From the NCBI RefSeq assembly GCF_900636825.1, contig NZ_LR134318.1, positions 4,201,501 through 4,265,500 on the forward strand: a DNA stretch of 64,000 bases. The letters are read 5' to 3'. Source of the stretch: Pseudomonas fluorescens (GTDB taxonomy: Bacteria; Pseudomonadota; Gammaproteobacteria; Pseudomonadales; Pseudomonadaceae). Below, piece after piece: positions 17,878-26,706 of this stretch. The stretch's first letter is position 1. Each line of letters opens with the position of its first letter. Position numbers and translations under genes: made by a program. The notes below the pieces were generated by a model. That model searched no databases and had not been told where the DNA came from. It saw only the letters and a list, made by a program, of their open reading frames with translations.

Positions 17878-19080
17878 TCCCCATGTAGGAGCTGATGAGG
17901 GAACCGAGGCTGCGATCTTTTGATTTTTTTAAAGATCAAAAGATCGCAGCCTTCGGCAGCTCCTACAGGGAATCGGGTGCGGCGGGCATAAGCGGCCTAG
18001 CACCAGCGGATGCAATGCTCACCGGCCTCTGATTCCCATGTAGGAGCTGACGAGGGAACCGAGGCTGCGATCTTTTGATTTTTTTTAAGGTCAAGAGATC
18101 GCAGCCTTCGGCAGCTCCTACAGGGATTCGGGTGCGGCGGGCATAACCGGCCTAGCACCAGCGGATGCGATGCTGACCGGCCTCTGATTCCCATGTAGGA
18201 GCTGACGAGGGAACCGAGGCTGCGATCTTTTGATTTTTTTAAAGATCAAAAGATCGCAGCCTTCGGCAGCTCCTACAAGGAATCGGGTGCGGCGGGCATA
18301 AGCGGCCTAGCACCAGCGGATGCGATGCTGACCGGCCTCTGATTCCCATGTAGGAGCTGATGAGGGAACCGAGGCTGCGATCTTTTGATTTTTTTAAAGA
18401 TCAAAAGATCGCAGCCTTCGGCAGCTCCTACAAGGAATCGGGTGCGGCGGGCATAAGCGGCCTAGCACCAGCGGATGCGGTGCTCACCGGCCTCTGATTC
18501 CCATGTAGGAGCTGACGAGGGAACCGAGGCTGCGATCTTTGCTTTTTCAAAATCAAAAGATCGCAGCCTTCGGCAGCTCCTACAAGGAATCGGGTGCGGC
18601 GGGCATAACCGGCCTAGCACCGGCGGATGCGATGCTCACCGGCCTCTAATCCCCATGTAGGAGCTGACGAGGGAACCGAGGCTGCGATCTTTTGATTTTT
18701 TTAAAGATCAAAAGATCGCAGCCTTCGGCAGCTCCTACAAGGAATCGGGTGCGGCGGGCATAAGCGGCCTAGCACCAGCGGATGCGGTGCTCACCGGCCT
18801 CTGATTCCCATGTAGGAGCTGACGAGGGAACCGAGGCTGCGATCTTTTGATCTTTAAAAAAGCAAAAGATCGCAGCCTTCGGCAGTTCCTACAGGGATTC
18901 GGGTGCGGCGGGCATAAGCGGCCTAGCACCAGCGGATGCGGTGCTCACCGGCCTCTGATTCCCATGTAGGAGCTGACGAGGGAACCGAGGCTGCGATCTT
19001 TTGATCTTTAAAAAAGCAAAAGATCGCAGCCTTCGGCAGTTCCTACAGGGATTCGGGTGCGGCGGGCATAAGCGGCCTAG
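17845..19080. repeat. Tandem array of eight ~155-bp units (REP doublet plus permease 3' end)
   Basis: Units begin at 17883, 18038, 18193, 18348, 18503, 18655, 18810 and 18964, giving periods of 155, 155, 155, 155, 152, 155 and 154 bases. Each has a left REP arm with an insertion (gtaggagctgacgagggaac...), an A/T spacer, a canonical right arm and a linker ggtgcggcgggcataagcgg. The linker then runs into gcggatgcgatgctgaccgg...tga, a copy of the last codons and stop of the upstream permease. The last unit breaks off after the linker at 19080. No significant ORF spans it, and spacers are not unique, so it is not CRISPR. Confidence 0.95.
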
Positions 19081-19174
19081 AATGGAACCACTGCGAAGTC
19101 ATTTCGCTCATAAGTGGTAGCAGCATCGCACAGCGAAACCCTCGCCCGTCGATCTGCGATTAAGGAGAGCCGTT

Positions 19175-19342
19175 ATGCCCTGGTATGCCTGGTTGATTCT
19201 GGTTGTTGCAATCGGCTCGATCGTTGGCGGTCTGATGATGTTGCGCGATACCGCCAACAAGGTCGAACTGACCGATGAAGAACGCAAACGCGTGGCCCAG
19301 CGCAACGCCGAAGCGGATGCCAAAGAGGCGCAAGACCGCTGA
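19175..19342 (+). CDS. DUF2897-type small membrane protein
   Basis: 55 residues: one N-terminal membrane helix (WYAWLILVVAIGSIVGGLMM) and a charged cytoplasmic tail with DEERKRVAQRNAE. The family is common in Pseudomonas and has no known function. TAAGGAG lies 8 bases before the ATG, and a strong terminator follows within 6 bases of the stop, both supporting a real short gene. Confidence 0.85.
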   Translation: MPWYAWLILVVAIGSIVGGLMMLRDTANKVELTDEERKRVAQRNAEADAKEAQDR

Positions 19343-19347
19343 CAAAG

Positions 19348-19376
19348 AACCCCGCCTCAATGGCGGGGTTTGTTTA
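19348..19376 (+). terminator. Rho-independent terminator
   Basis: Perfect 9-bp stem aaccccgcc/ggcggggtt with a 5-base loop, followed by tgttt. It ends the small membrane-protein gene and faces the convergent fabF-like gene. Confidence 0.85.
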
Positions 19377-19394
19377 TGCGAGCCCGACTGGGCT

Positions 19395-20669
19395 TCATTC
19401 GTTCCAACGTTTGAACAACACGCTGGCGTTCACGCCGCCGAATCCGAAGCCGTTGGACAAGGCATATTCGATCGGCATTGACCTTGCCTCGCCGTGAACA
19501 ATATCCACCCCTTCGCTGGCCGGGTCGGGATTATCGAAGTTGAGCGTCGGCGGCACCTTTTGATCGCGGATAGCCAACAAGGTGAAAATCGCCTCCAACC
19601 CGCCGGCAGCGCCGAGCAAGTGACCTGTGGCGGATTTGGTCGACGTCACGGCGATTTTATTCTGCGTGCCGAACAACGCCTTGATCGCCGCCAACTCACC
19701 GAGATCGCCCACCGGGGTCGAGGTCGCGTGGGCATTGAGATGCTGGACCTGATCCGCTCTGATGCCGGCCTGTGCCAATGCCAATGTCATCGCCCGACGC
19801 GCACCGCTGCCATCCTCCGGCCCGGCGGTCAGGTGATAAGCGTCGGCGGTCGTGCCGTAGCCGACCAGCTCGGCCAACGGCTGCGCACCGCGTGCCAAAG
19901 CATGCTCAAGCGACTCGATCACCAACAACCCGGCGCCCTCACCCATGACGAAGCCGTCGCGCCCGCTGTCAAACGGCCGCGAGGCACGCTCCGGGGTGTC
20001 GTTGTAACCGCTCGACAACGCACGCGCGGCGGCAAAACCGGCGAGGCTGACGCGGTCGATGCAAGCCTCTGCACCACCACACAGCGCAATATCCGCTTCG
20101 CCGGAACGAATCAGCCGTGCTGCATCGCCAATCGCCTGAACCCCGGCGGCACATGCCGTCACCGGTGCGCCCAGCGGACCTTTGAGTTGATGCTGAATCG
20201 ATACATGGCCGGCGGCTAGATTGACCAGAAAAGACGGAATGGTAAACGGCGATAAACGCCGCGGGCCACGGTTGTCGGTGGTGCGCACGGCATCGGCAAT
20301 TGCGCCGAAACCGCCGACGCCGGAGCCGATGATCGTCGCCGTACGCTCCTGATCGTTGACGTCCTCAGGATGCCATCCAGCCTGGGCCAACGCTTGCCGT
20401 GCGGCTTCCATGGCGAAGAGAATGAAGCGGTCCATCTTCTTCTGCTCTTTAGGCGGCGTGGCGCGATTCGGATCAAACCCGGCCTCCGCATCTTCCTGCA
20501 AGGTCAGCACTCTGCCACCGACGCTCGTCGGCAAATCCGCCACCACCGCTTCGTCCAGTTTGCGCAAACCGGAACGACCGGCCAACAAACGTTTCCAGAC
20601 GGCTTCGACATCACTCCCCAACGGAGAAACCAGGCCCATGCCCGTGACTACGATTCGACGCTGATCCAT
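19395..20669 (-). CDS. Beta-ketoacyl-ACP synthase II-like protein (FabF paralogue)
   Basis: 424 residues, thiolase fold. The Cys-His-His triad motifs are present: Cys173 in TACAAG, His in NAHATSTPVGD and in TKSATGHLLGAAGG. It condenses acyl-ACP with malonyl-ACP. It lies outside the main fab cluster and forms a two-gene unit with the SDR 29 bases upstream, so it may be a specialised paralogue rather than the housekeeping fabF. The start at 20669 opens on DQRRIVVTGMG, the usual family start; a 36-codon extension overlaps the SDR gene and is discarded. Confidence 0.93.
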   Translation of the reverse strand: MDQRRIVVTGMGLVSPLGSDVEAVWKRLLAGRSGLRKLDEAVVADLPTSVGGRVLTLQEDAEAGFDPNRATPPKEQKKMDRFILFAMEAARQALAQAGWHPEDVNDQERTATIIGSGVGGFGAIADAVRTTDNRGPRRLSPFTIPSFLVNLAAGHVSIQHQLKGPLGAPVTACAAGVQAIGDAARLIRSGEADIALCGGAEACIDRVSLAGFAAARALSSGYNDTPERASRPFDSGRDGFVMGEGAGLLVIESLEHALARGAQPLAELVGYGTTADAYHLTAGPEDGSGARRAMTLALAQAGIRADQVQHLNAHATSTPVGDLGELAAIKALFGTQNKIAVTSTKSATGHLLGAAGGLEAIFTLLAIRDQKVPPTLNFDNPDPASEGVDIVHGEARSMPIEYALSNGFGFGGVNASVLFKRWNE

Positions 20670-20698
20670 ACCGTGGTTACCTCTGCAATGATCTTGTA

Positions 20699-21493
20699 TT
20701 ACTTGTAGCGCTGAGCAGCCGAACTGCGAGAAAGGTTCGGCGCCATGACATGGCGTGCGGCAACGAAAGCCTGCCATTGCTCCGCGTCAGGCAGCGAAGG
20801 AATCGTGATCAATTCGCCCTGATCCAATCCCGCGAGCGCCGCATCGACCATTTCACTGGCTTCCATGACCATCTCCGCCGGAATGACGCTGGCGTCGATA
20901 CCGGAGCGCTCCCAGATCTCTGTGCGGGTAACACCAGGCAACACCGCCTGAACCTGCACACCCGTGCCCTCGAGCTCCGCGTTCAGTGACTGCGTCATGC
21001 TCAGGACATAGGCCTTGCTCGCGCTATAGGCGGCATTGAATTGCTCGGGAAACAGCGCCACCACCGAACCGATATTGATGATCGTGCCGCGCCCGGCTCT
21101 GGTGAAACCGGCGGCAGCGGCCGATGCCAGACGTGTCACAGCAGTGATGTTGAGCTGAATCATGCGCTCCAATTGATCAAGGTCAGCATTGGCCAGCAGG
21201 CCGTCCACAGCCACCCCCGCATTGTTGACCAGCAAGCTGATGTTGGAGTCGCTACGCAGACGCTGCTCAAGTTTCAGCACATCATCCTTTTGCGTCAGAT
21301 CGGCTTTGAGCACCTCGACCTGAACACCGTGGGCGTCACGCAACGTGCTGGCGGCGCTGTCCAGGCGTTCCTTGTCACGGGCTACCAGCAAGAGATCGAA
21401 TCCGCGAGCCGCAAGTCGCTGCGCATAAATCGCCCCGATACCCGACGATGCGCCAGTGACGAGAGCCATACCTTTGGGTTGGACAGAATTCAT
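20699..21493 (-). CDS. SDR family oxidoreductase
   Basis: 264 residues, classical short-chain dehydrogenase: nucleotide motif TGASSGIG (residues 14-21), NNAGV, and catalytic Ser with YSASK. It is an NAD(P)-dependent ketone/alcohol oxidoreductase of unknown substrate. Pairing with the FabF-like gene suggests a ketoacyl- or lipid-related substrate, which is inference. AGGAG lies 8 bases before the ATG at 21493. Two palindrome-like AT-rich sites upstream may control the unit. Confidence 0.92.
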   Translation of the reverse strand: MNSVQPKGMALVTGASSGIGAIYAQRLAARGFDLLLVARDKERLDSAASTLRDAHGVQVEVLKADLTQKDDVLKLEQRLRSDSNISLLVNNAGVAVDGLLANADLDQLERMIQLNITAVTRLASAAAAGFTRAGRGTIINIGSVVALFPEQFNAAYSASKAYVLSMTQSLNAELEGTGVQVQAVLPGVTRTEIWERSGIDASVIPAEMVMEASEMVDAALAGLDQGELITIPSLPDAEQWQAFVAARHVMAPNLSRSSAAQRYK

Positions 21494-21552
21494 GAAAGTG
21501 CTCCTGAGAAAAATCGCCGCCGGAACGATGTGTGCCAGACTACGCTGGATTT

Positions 21553-21591
21553 ATTATAGGCATAATTCGAAGTGAATATGATAGCCATAAT
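21553..21591 (-). promoter_or_regulatory. Paired AT-rich operator-like sites upstream of the SDR/FabF unit
   Basis: ATTATAGGCATAAT (21553-21566) is a near-palindrome, and ATATGATAGCCATAAT (21576-21591) carries the same ATTATGsCTAT core on the minus strand, one helical-turn multiple away. They lie 60-98 bases upstream of the SDR start, in promoter position. No regulator gene is adjacent. Operator function is inferred. Confidence 0.4.
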
Positions 21592-21653
21592 CTTAATCCA
21601 TCCGTTCAACGTCTTTTGGGCACTGAGTACGCAACGGCAGCCATTACCCAATG

Positions 21654-21676
21654 AAAAAGGCCGGTCACTGACCGGC
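21654..21676 (-). terminator. Rho-independent terminator of the comEA-type gene
   Basis: On the minus strand a perfect ggccggtca/tgaccggcc stem is followed by five T residues, 23 bases after the comEA-type stop. Confidence 0.85.
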
Positions 21677-21698
21677 CTCCTGGCATAGAACAAACAGC

Positions 21699-22034
21699 TT
21701 AGTTGACTTCCAGCTTGTCGCGATTGCGATCAAGGATCGCCTTGCCGATCCCCTTCACTTCCAATAATTCATCCACGGAAGTGAACGGTCCGTTTGTTTC
21801 GCGATAGGCAACAATCGCCTTGGCTTTGGCTTCACCTACCCCAGACAGCTCCTTTTGCAGCTTGGCCGCATCGGCTTCATTAAGATCGACCTTCGCGCTT
21901 TCGGTGGAAGCCTTGGCGTCCATCGCCACCACTGCGCTCGACGCTTGCACAGGAGCAACCGGCGCAGCAATCGCGGCAATCGAAGCGCTTGTAAGCAGGG
22001 CGAAAATCAGGGAATAGAAGTAACCGGTACGCAT
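21699..22034 (-). CDS. ComEA-type helix-hairpin-helix DNA-binding protein
   Basis: 111 residues: a signal-like hydrophobic N-terminus (about 4-24), an Ala/Val-rich linker, then a tandem helix-hairpin-helix domain with NEADAAKLQKELSGVGEAKA and SVDELLEVKGIGKAIL. Exported proteins of this family bind DNA non-specifically in the periplasm and aid DNA uptake in competent species. I set the start at 22034 (GGAG 7 bases upstream), because the longer frame masks the signal peptide. It lies just beyond wbpM, as in P. aeruginosa. Confidence 0.87.
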   Translation of the reverse strand: MRTGYFYSLIFALLTSASIAAIAAPVAPVQASSAVVAMDAKASTESAKVDLNEADAAKLQKELSGVGEAKAKAIVAYRETNGPFTSVDELLEVKGIGKAILDRNRDKLEVN

Positions 22035-22144
22035 AAGTGACGCTCCATCATCGTTTGAGATAGCAGCTTTTCCGAAGCTGCCTCTCAAACTTAGGCGATG
22101 GTTGGAGCCTGTCAAAAATGTGTCTGTTACAGAGTGTGAAACAA

Positions 22145-24139
22145 TCAGGGTTCGAGGCGACGCTGCTGGTAGATCCAGTCAACGATTTCGCCGTCGGGGG
22201 TGTAGCCGGAGACGGTTTCACGCAGGAGTTGGCGGACTCTGGAATAGTCGTCTTTCTCGACTGCAACGAGCAATTCGCCGAGCTTGCTCTTCAGCACATC
22301 CCAAGGCAGGTGATCTTCATTGGCCGTCATGATCATCGGATGTGGCGTCGCAGCGACGTTGTCACCGATCAGCAATTCTTCGTAGAGCTTCTCGCCGGGA
22401 CGCAGGCCCGTGAACTCAATCGAGATATCGCCTTGCGGATTGCGGTCGGAACGAATACTTAGCCCGGAAAGATGGACCATTTTCTCCGCGAGTTCGACGA
22501 TTCTGACCGGCTCACCCATATCCAAAACGAAGACATCTCCACCCTGCCCCATCGATCCGGCCTGGATGACCAGTTGCGCAGCCTCGGGAATTGTCATGAA
22601 GTAGCGAGTGATCTTGGGATGCGTGACCGTCAGCGGACCGCCTGATCTGATCTGGCTGTGAAATAGCGGGATCACCGAACCAGACGAACCCAGCACATTG
22701 CCGAAACGCACCATGGTGAAACGCGTTTTGTTGACTCGGGAGACATTGGACTTGTCGCCAAACAGTACCGGGGCAATCTCGCGGCTCAAAGCCTGCAGGG
22801 TCAACTCCGCCAGACGTTTGGTGCTGCCCATGACATTGGTCGGGCGCACGGCTTTATCCGTAGAAATGAGTACGAAGTTTGCAACGCCAGATTGCAACGC
22901 CGCCTGCGCGGTATTGAGCGTACCGATGACGTTATTGAGAACACCTTCAGCGATATTGTGTTCGACCATCGGCACATGCTTATAGGCTGCCGCATGGTAA
23001 ACAGTATCGACCTTCCAGGTTTTCATCACGTCGAGCAACTTGTCCTGATGGCGGATCGACCCGAGGATCGGCAGTAGCTTGACAGGTACCGATTCGCGAT
23101 TGCCACGCTGCTCCAGCTCCGAAAGGATGCTGTAAAGGTTGAACTCGCTGTGTTCAAACAACAACAGCGTGGTCGGCTGAAGGGAAAAGATCTGTCGGCA
23201 CAGTTCAGAACCAATGGAGCCGCCTGCTCCTGTGACCATGACAATCTTGCCCTTGATACAGCGCTCCAGCAGATCAGGCTGAGCCGGTACCGCGTCGCGT
23301 CCCAACAAGTCGGCAATATCGACTTCCTGAATGTCTTCGACTCGCACACGCCCGCTGGCCAGGTCTGTGAAATTGGGGACGCTGCGCACGTGTAACGGAA
23401 AGCCCTCCAGCAAATTGAGAATTTCTCGACGTCGAGCACGGGTCGATGACGGCAGTGCCAGCAGAATCTCCTGGGCACCGGTGACGTCGATCATTTGCTG
23501 AATATGTTTGGGCTTATAAACCTGAAGGCCGGAAATCGAGCGGTCAGAGATTCCCGGGTCGTCATCGATAAAAGCGACCGGACGCATGACCCGTCCCATG
23601 CGCAATGCGGCGACGAGCTGATTGCCAGCGACACCAGCGCCGTAGATAGCAACTTTCGTCAAACCGTCGTCACGACTGGCGAAGGGCACATGTTGAGCCG
23701 CGGTGAACCAGTCGCCCATAAAATAATGGCGCATGCAAAGGCGTAATCCGCCGATGATCACAAGGCTTAGCCACCAGTAGTTGAAGATTATGGAACGCGG
23801 CACGACTGCTTCGTGATTGCTGTACCAGTAGACCACAAGCGCGAGAATCAACGAGGACAGACTGACCGCTTTGATGATCACCACAAGAGCGTCATTGCCG
23901 AAATAACGCATCACTGCCCGATACATGCCGAACCGTATGAAAAGCGGGATGGCGATGAGCGGAGCACAAATGAACAGCCAGAGGTGCGCCTTCAACGGGT
24001 TCACCAGCTCATCGATGCCCAGGCGGACGATAAATGCGAGCCACAACGCGACCCAGACGAGCACAACGTCCGTCAGCACTTGGATCAATCGCTTCTGGCG
24101 GCGTGGTAACCCCAACAAAAACTCGCGCATTCTGTCCAT
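22145..24139 (-). CDS. wbpM: WbpM-like NDP-HexNAc 4,6-dehydratase, membrane-bound
   Basis: 664 residues, the same size as WbpM. Four N-terminal membrane helices (to about 130) are followed by a first Rossmann-like region and then the catalytic SDR domain with VTGAGGSIGSELC and STDKAVRPTNVMGSTKR. The latter has the Met-x3-Lys in place of the usual Tyr-x3-Lys, as in WbpM. It converts UDP-GlcNAc to the 4-keto-6-deoxy sugar at the inner membrane, feeding FucNAc/QuiNAc-type primers. I used the ATG at 24139 (GGAG close upstream); a TTG five codons earlier and an ATG three codons later are alternatives. Confidence 0.94.
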   Translation of the reverse strand: MDRMREFLLGLPRRQKRLIQVLTDVVLVWVALWLAFIVRLGIDELVNPLKAHLWLFICAPLIAIPLFIRFGMYRAVMRYFGNDALVVIIKAVSLSSLILALVVYWYSNHEAVVPRSIIFNYWWLSLVIIGGLRLCMRHYFMGDWFTAAQHVPFASRDDGLTKVAIYGAGVAGNQLVAALRMGRVMRPVAFIDDDPGISDRSISGLQVYKPKHIQQMIDVTGAQEILLALPSSTRARRREILNLLEGFPLHVRSVPNFTDLASGRVRVEDIQEVDIADLLGRDAVPAQPDLLERCIKGKIVMVTGAGGSIGSELCRQIFSLQPTTLLLFEHSEFNLYSILSELEQRGNRESVPVKLLPILGSIRHQDKLLDVMKTWKVDTVYHAAAYKHVPMVEHNIAEGVLNNVIGTLNTAQAALQSGVANFVLISTDKAVRPTNVMGSTKRLAELTLQALSREIAPVLFGDKSNVSRVNKTRFTMVRFGNVLGSSGSVIPLFHSQIRSGGPLTVTHPKITRYFMTIPEAAQLVIQAGSMGQGGDVFVLDMGEPVRIVELAEKMVHLSGLSIRSDRNPQGDISIEFTGLRPGEKLYEELLIGDNVAATPHPMIMTANEDHLPWDVLKSKLGELLVAVEKDDYSRVRQLLRETVSGYTPDGEIVDWIYQQRRLEP

Positions 24140-24154
24140 ATTCTCCTGTACCAA

Positions 24155-24540
24155 TCTGGCCTACTCCATTGGTTTAATCGGCGGAGACATTGTACGGAGG
24201 TAAAGAACTTCGTTACAGAAAAAAGAATACGCCAGTGAGGAAAACCAGTTTCCCTGACGAAAGGCACGAAATCGACCCCGTTCACAACGTTTTGCATTCG
24301 CGAGCATCGCCGATGTCTGTGCTGCGGCTTGCGGGCTAAACGAGTATACTGCGCCGCGAATTCTTGCACCTCGCCATTGTGGATTCGGGATCGGCAAGGG
24401 TCATTGCTGACACTGGGCAATTCGAAAACTGCTTATCCAGGGTAAGCAATGACTCTCATAATGGCTGCAGGCTGGAGAACGTGCGGTACTCGCCGCTTAA
24501 GAAAGACGACAGTCAGAAGACGATAAGGAAGCGAAAGCAC
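24155..24540. other. Divergent intergenic region between wbpM and the branching module
   Basis: About 385 bases without a supportable gene. It should hold the wbpM promoter and the promoter of the plus-strand module. A TATACT hexamer at 24345-24350 could be a -10 element for rightward transcription, but I see no good -35 at normal spacing. I found no JUMPstart/ops element. Confidence 0.5.
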
Positions 24541-26706
24541 GTGACAACAACAGGATCCAGCAACCCACTTAAAGCCTTTGTAAAATGGGTTCTCTCTGGA
24601 ATTTTAATTACGCTGACCATCGCTTCCATCTTACTTAAGAGCACTGCACTGGCTCCCGTCATCAGCATTCACACCAACCAATTCCCGGCGGCGAAGTCTC
24701 AGCTGTTCTTTAAACATAACGAAGAATATAGCGAGCGCAATTCTGAGATCAGCAAGCTGAACAACAGCGATCACTCGTTTAGATTTACGCTTCCACGGTT
24801 CGACAACAATGTGCGCTGGGACCCACTGGAGGCAGCTGGAACTTTTTACGTAACCTCCGCCACCATCAATGTGCTTGGGTATACCAAGCCTATTGAGAGC
24901 AAAAACCTCATACCGCTGGCGCAGATAGCTATCACCGCAACCGGTGACAAGTACACTCAGTTCACCGTCCCCACAGGCGCGACCGATCCCCAAATCAACA
25001 TACAACTAAACGGCAAGGCGCTCGATAAAATCAGGTTAGTCTTTTCGCTTGCCATTGCAGCGTTCATGGCAACAATAATTTTGCTCTGGATCAAATGGCA
25101 TCACCGAATTCTTGCAATGCTGCAAAGCGAAAACCGTTGCACAATTGCTCTTAGAACATTTATCGCCAGAGAGCATTTCACAGCGAGCGAGTTCGCCAGA
25201 CTGGTAGCGATCGCCGTTACTCTGAACATCATACCGATCGTCAATTTTTTCCTATCCATCGACGATGAGGTTGGAGCCTTTCGCACGGATCCTTCCATCT
25301 GGATCGCCGACGGACGCTGGACCGCATTTCTGGTAGAGAAGTTCATCTTCCCCCAACCCGTGCTGCCGTTCCTGCCGAACTTTTTCTTTTACATCTGCCT
25401 CGCGCTGTCTTACATGTTATTACTTCGGGCTTTCCGCTTGCAGCTTAACTGGGCGACGACATTGGGGTATGCCGTATTAGTTGCACATCCAATCTGGTGG
25501 TTCATTGGTGAGTTTTATTCGAATATTCCATCAACTGGCATTGGTGTGTTGACACTGTCTACCGGAATTTATCTTTTTTCCGGTTTTAAACCCCAGAGAA
25601 GCAAAAACAGCGCTTGCATTTACAGACTACTCGCTTGCGGCTTTTTATTGGCCGTGGCGATCGGCGCGTATCAATCCTTGGCTATGTTTTACATCAGCGC
25701 TGGACTAGCGGTAACCATATTCAATTACCGCGACGACAACCAACAACACAATTTCGTATTTGCGCCGACGTTTAAAAGATCCCTCTTCCTGTTCGGAACG
25801 GTCGCCTGCGGCGCGGTTATTTATTTTGCGATCAACAAATTCGCTCAATACCTTTATCCTTCGGAAAGAAGTTATATTGATAATTTCCTTCGCATGCAGG
25901 AACTGATAGATACACCGTTTCAAATCATCAACCTGGTGATGACCGAAGCCTTCAAACTCTATTCAGGCTCACCTCAATCATATGGCGTGGCGTTCTTCAG
26001 CTCTGCCATCATATTGTGCTTGGCGATCGTACTTCTTGTCACGCAGAAGACTTGGCAAGCCGCCTGCGGCATGGCATTGCTAGTTGCAACAATGCTCATT
26101 ACTCCCTTCCTGCTAAACTTTGTCGCCGGCGGAATCTACCTTCCGTTGCGCGCGATGCTTGCCGTCTCATTCATTATCTGGATCGCCACGATCGTGATAT
26201 TGGAAAGGGAAGGCATGCTGCGGATTTTCGCCGCAAGCCTTACGTTATTTCTGCTATTTCAAATGCTTTCAGTCAATGCGCAGTATTCCGCCAGCACCAT
26301 TATGGCGACTAATCACGACCGGTTTACCGCGGAAGCCATTTATACCCGCATTGCAAAGGTAATCCCGAACTTCGACAGGACTGCGCGTGTAGAAGTGGAC
26401 ATCTACGGAAAACTTCCTTTCAGTAGTCGCTACCCAGATCCTTCAACTTCGACCATGAGCTCTTCATTCTTCGATTGGGACAATGGTAATGCCAGCAGAA
26501 TGATTCGCTATATCCAGCTGGTAGGCTTCGGCAACGTTCAACCCGTACAATACCAGCAACGGATAGGCCTGACACCTGAGTTCGCCGGCATGCCGATCTG
26601 GCCAGCCGAAGGATCCGTGCGCTACAAGGACGGTGTAGTTCTCATCAAGATGGGTGATGCGGTAGATCCAACGCACGCTCTGTATATGGAAAATGACAAA
26701 CCATGA
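24541..26706 (+). CDS. GtrII-like polytopic glycosyltransferase (GT-C type)
   Basis: 721 residues from a GTG start at 24541, with AAGGAAG ten bases upstream; the open frame extends 59 codons further without homology or a ribosome site. TM1 lies at about 16-33, followed by a periplasmic domain of about 120 residues (38-158), then about ten further helices. Asp241-Asp242 after TM3 and DGRW (257-260) match the acidic loop of the GtrII glucosyltransferase family, which moves a sugar from undecaprenyl phosphate to O-antigen in the periplasm. The gene is AT-richer than its neighbours, a sign of transfer. It overlaps the next gene by ATGA. Confidence 0.85.
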   Translation: MTTTGSSNPLKAFVKWVLSGILITLTIASILLKSTALAPVISIHTNQFPAAKSQLFFKHNEEYSERNSEISKLNNSDHSFRFTLPRFDNNVRWDPLEAAGTFYVTSATINVLGYTKPIESKNLIPLAQIAITATGDKYTQFTVPTGATDPQINIQLNGKALDKIRLVFSLAIAAFMATIILLWIKWHHRILAMLQSENRCTIALRTFIAREHFTASEFARLVAIAVTLNIIPIVNFFLSIDDEVGAFRTDPSIWIADGRWTAFLVEKFIFPQPVLPFLPNFFFYICLALSYMLLLRAFRLQLNWATTLGYAVLVAHPIWWFIGEFYSNIPSTGIGVLTLSTGIYLFSGFKPQRSKNSACIYRLLACGFLLAVAIGAYQSLAMFYISAGLAVTIFNYRDDNQQHNFVFAPTFKRSLFLFGTVACGAVIYFAINKFAQYLYPSERSYIDNFLRMQELIDTPFQIINLVMTEAFKLYSGSPQSYGVAFFSSAIILCLAIVLLVTQKTWQAACGMALLVATMLITPFLLNFVAGGIYLPLRAMLAVSFIIWIATIVILEREGMLRIFAASLTLFLLFQMLSVNAQYSASTIMATNHDRFTAEAIYTRIAKVIPNFDRTARVEVDIYGKLPFSSRYPDPSTSTMSSSFFDWDNGNASRMIRYIQLVGFGNVQPVQYQQRIGLTPEFAGMPIWPAEGSVRYKDGVVLIKMGDAVDPTHALYMENDKP

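Noticed and set aside
17997..18929. Short frames within the tandem array as genes
   Set aside because: They are by-products of the repeated sequence, have no ribosome site and change frame where the unit length changes.
17845..19080. Repeat array as a CRISPR locus
   Set aside because: Period is ~155 bases, spacers are the same in each unit, repeats are REP palindromes plus coding remnant, and no cas genes are near.
24364..24540. N-terminal extension of the GtrII-like protein from 24364
   Set aside because: 59 codons with no membrane or homologous segment and no ribosome site; the GTG at 24541 has one and starts just before TM1.
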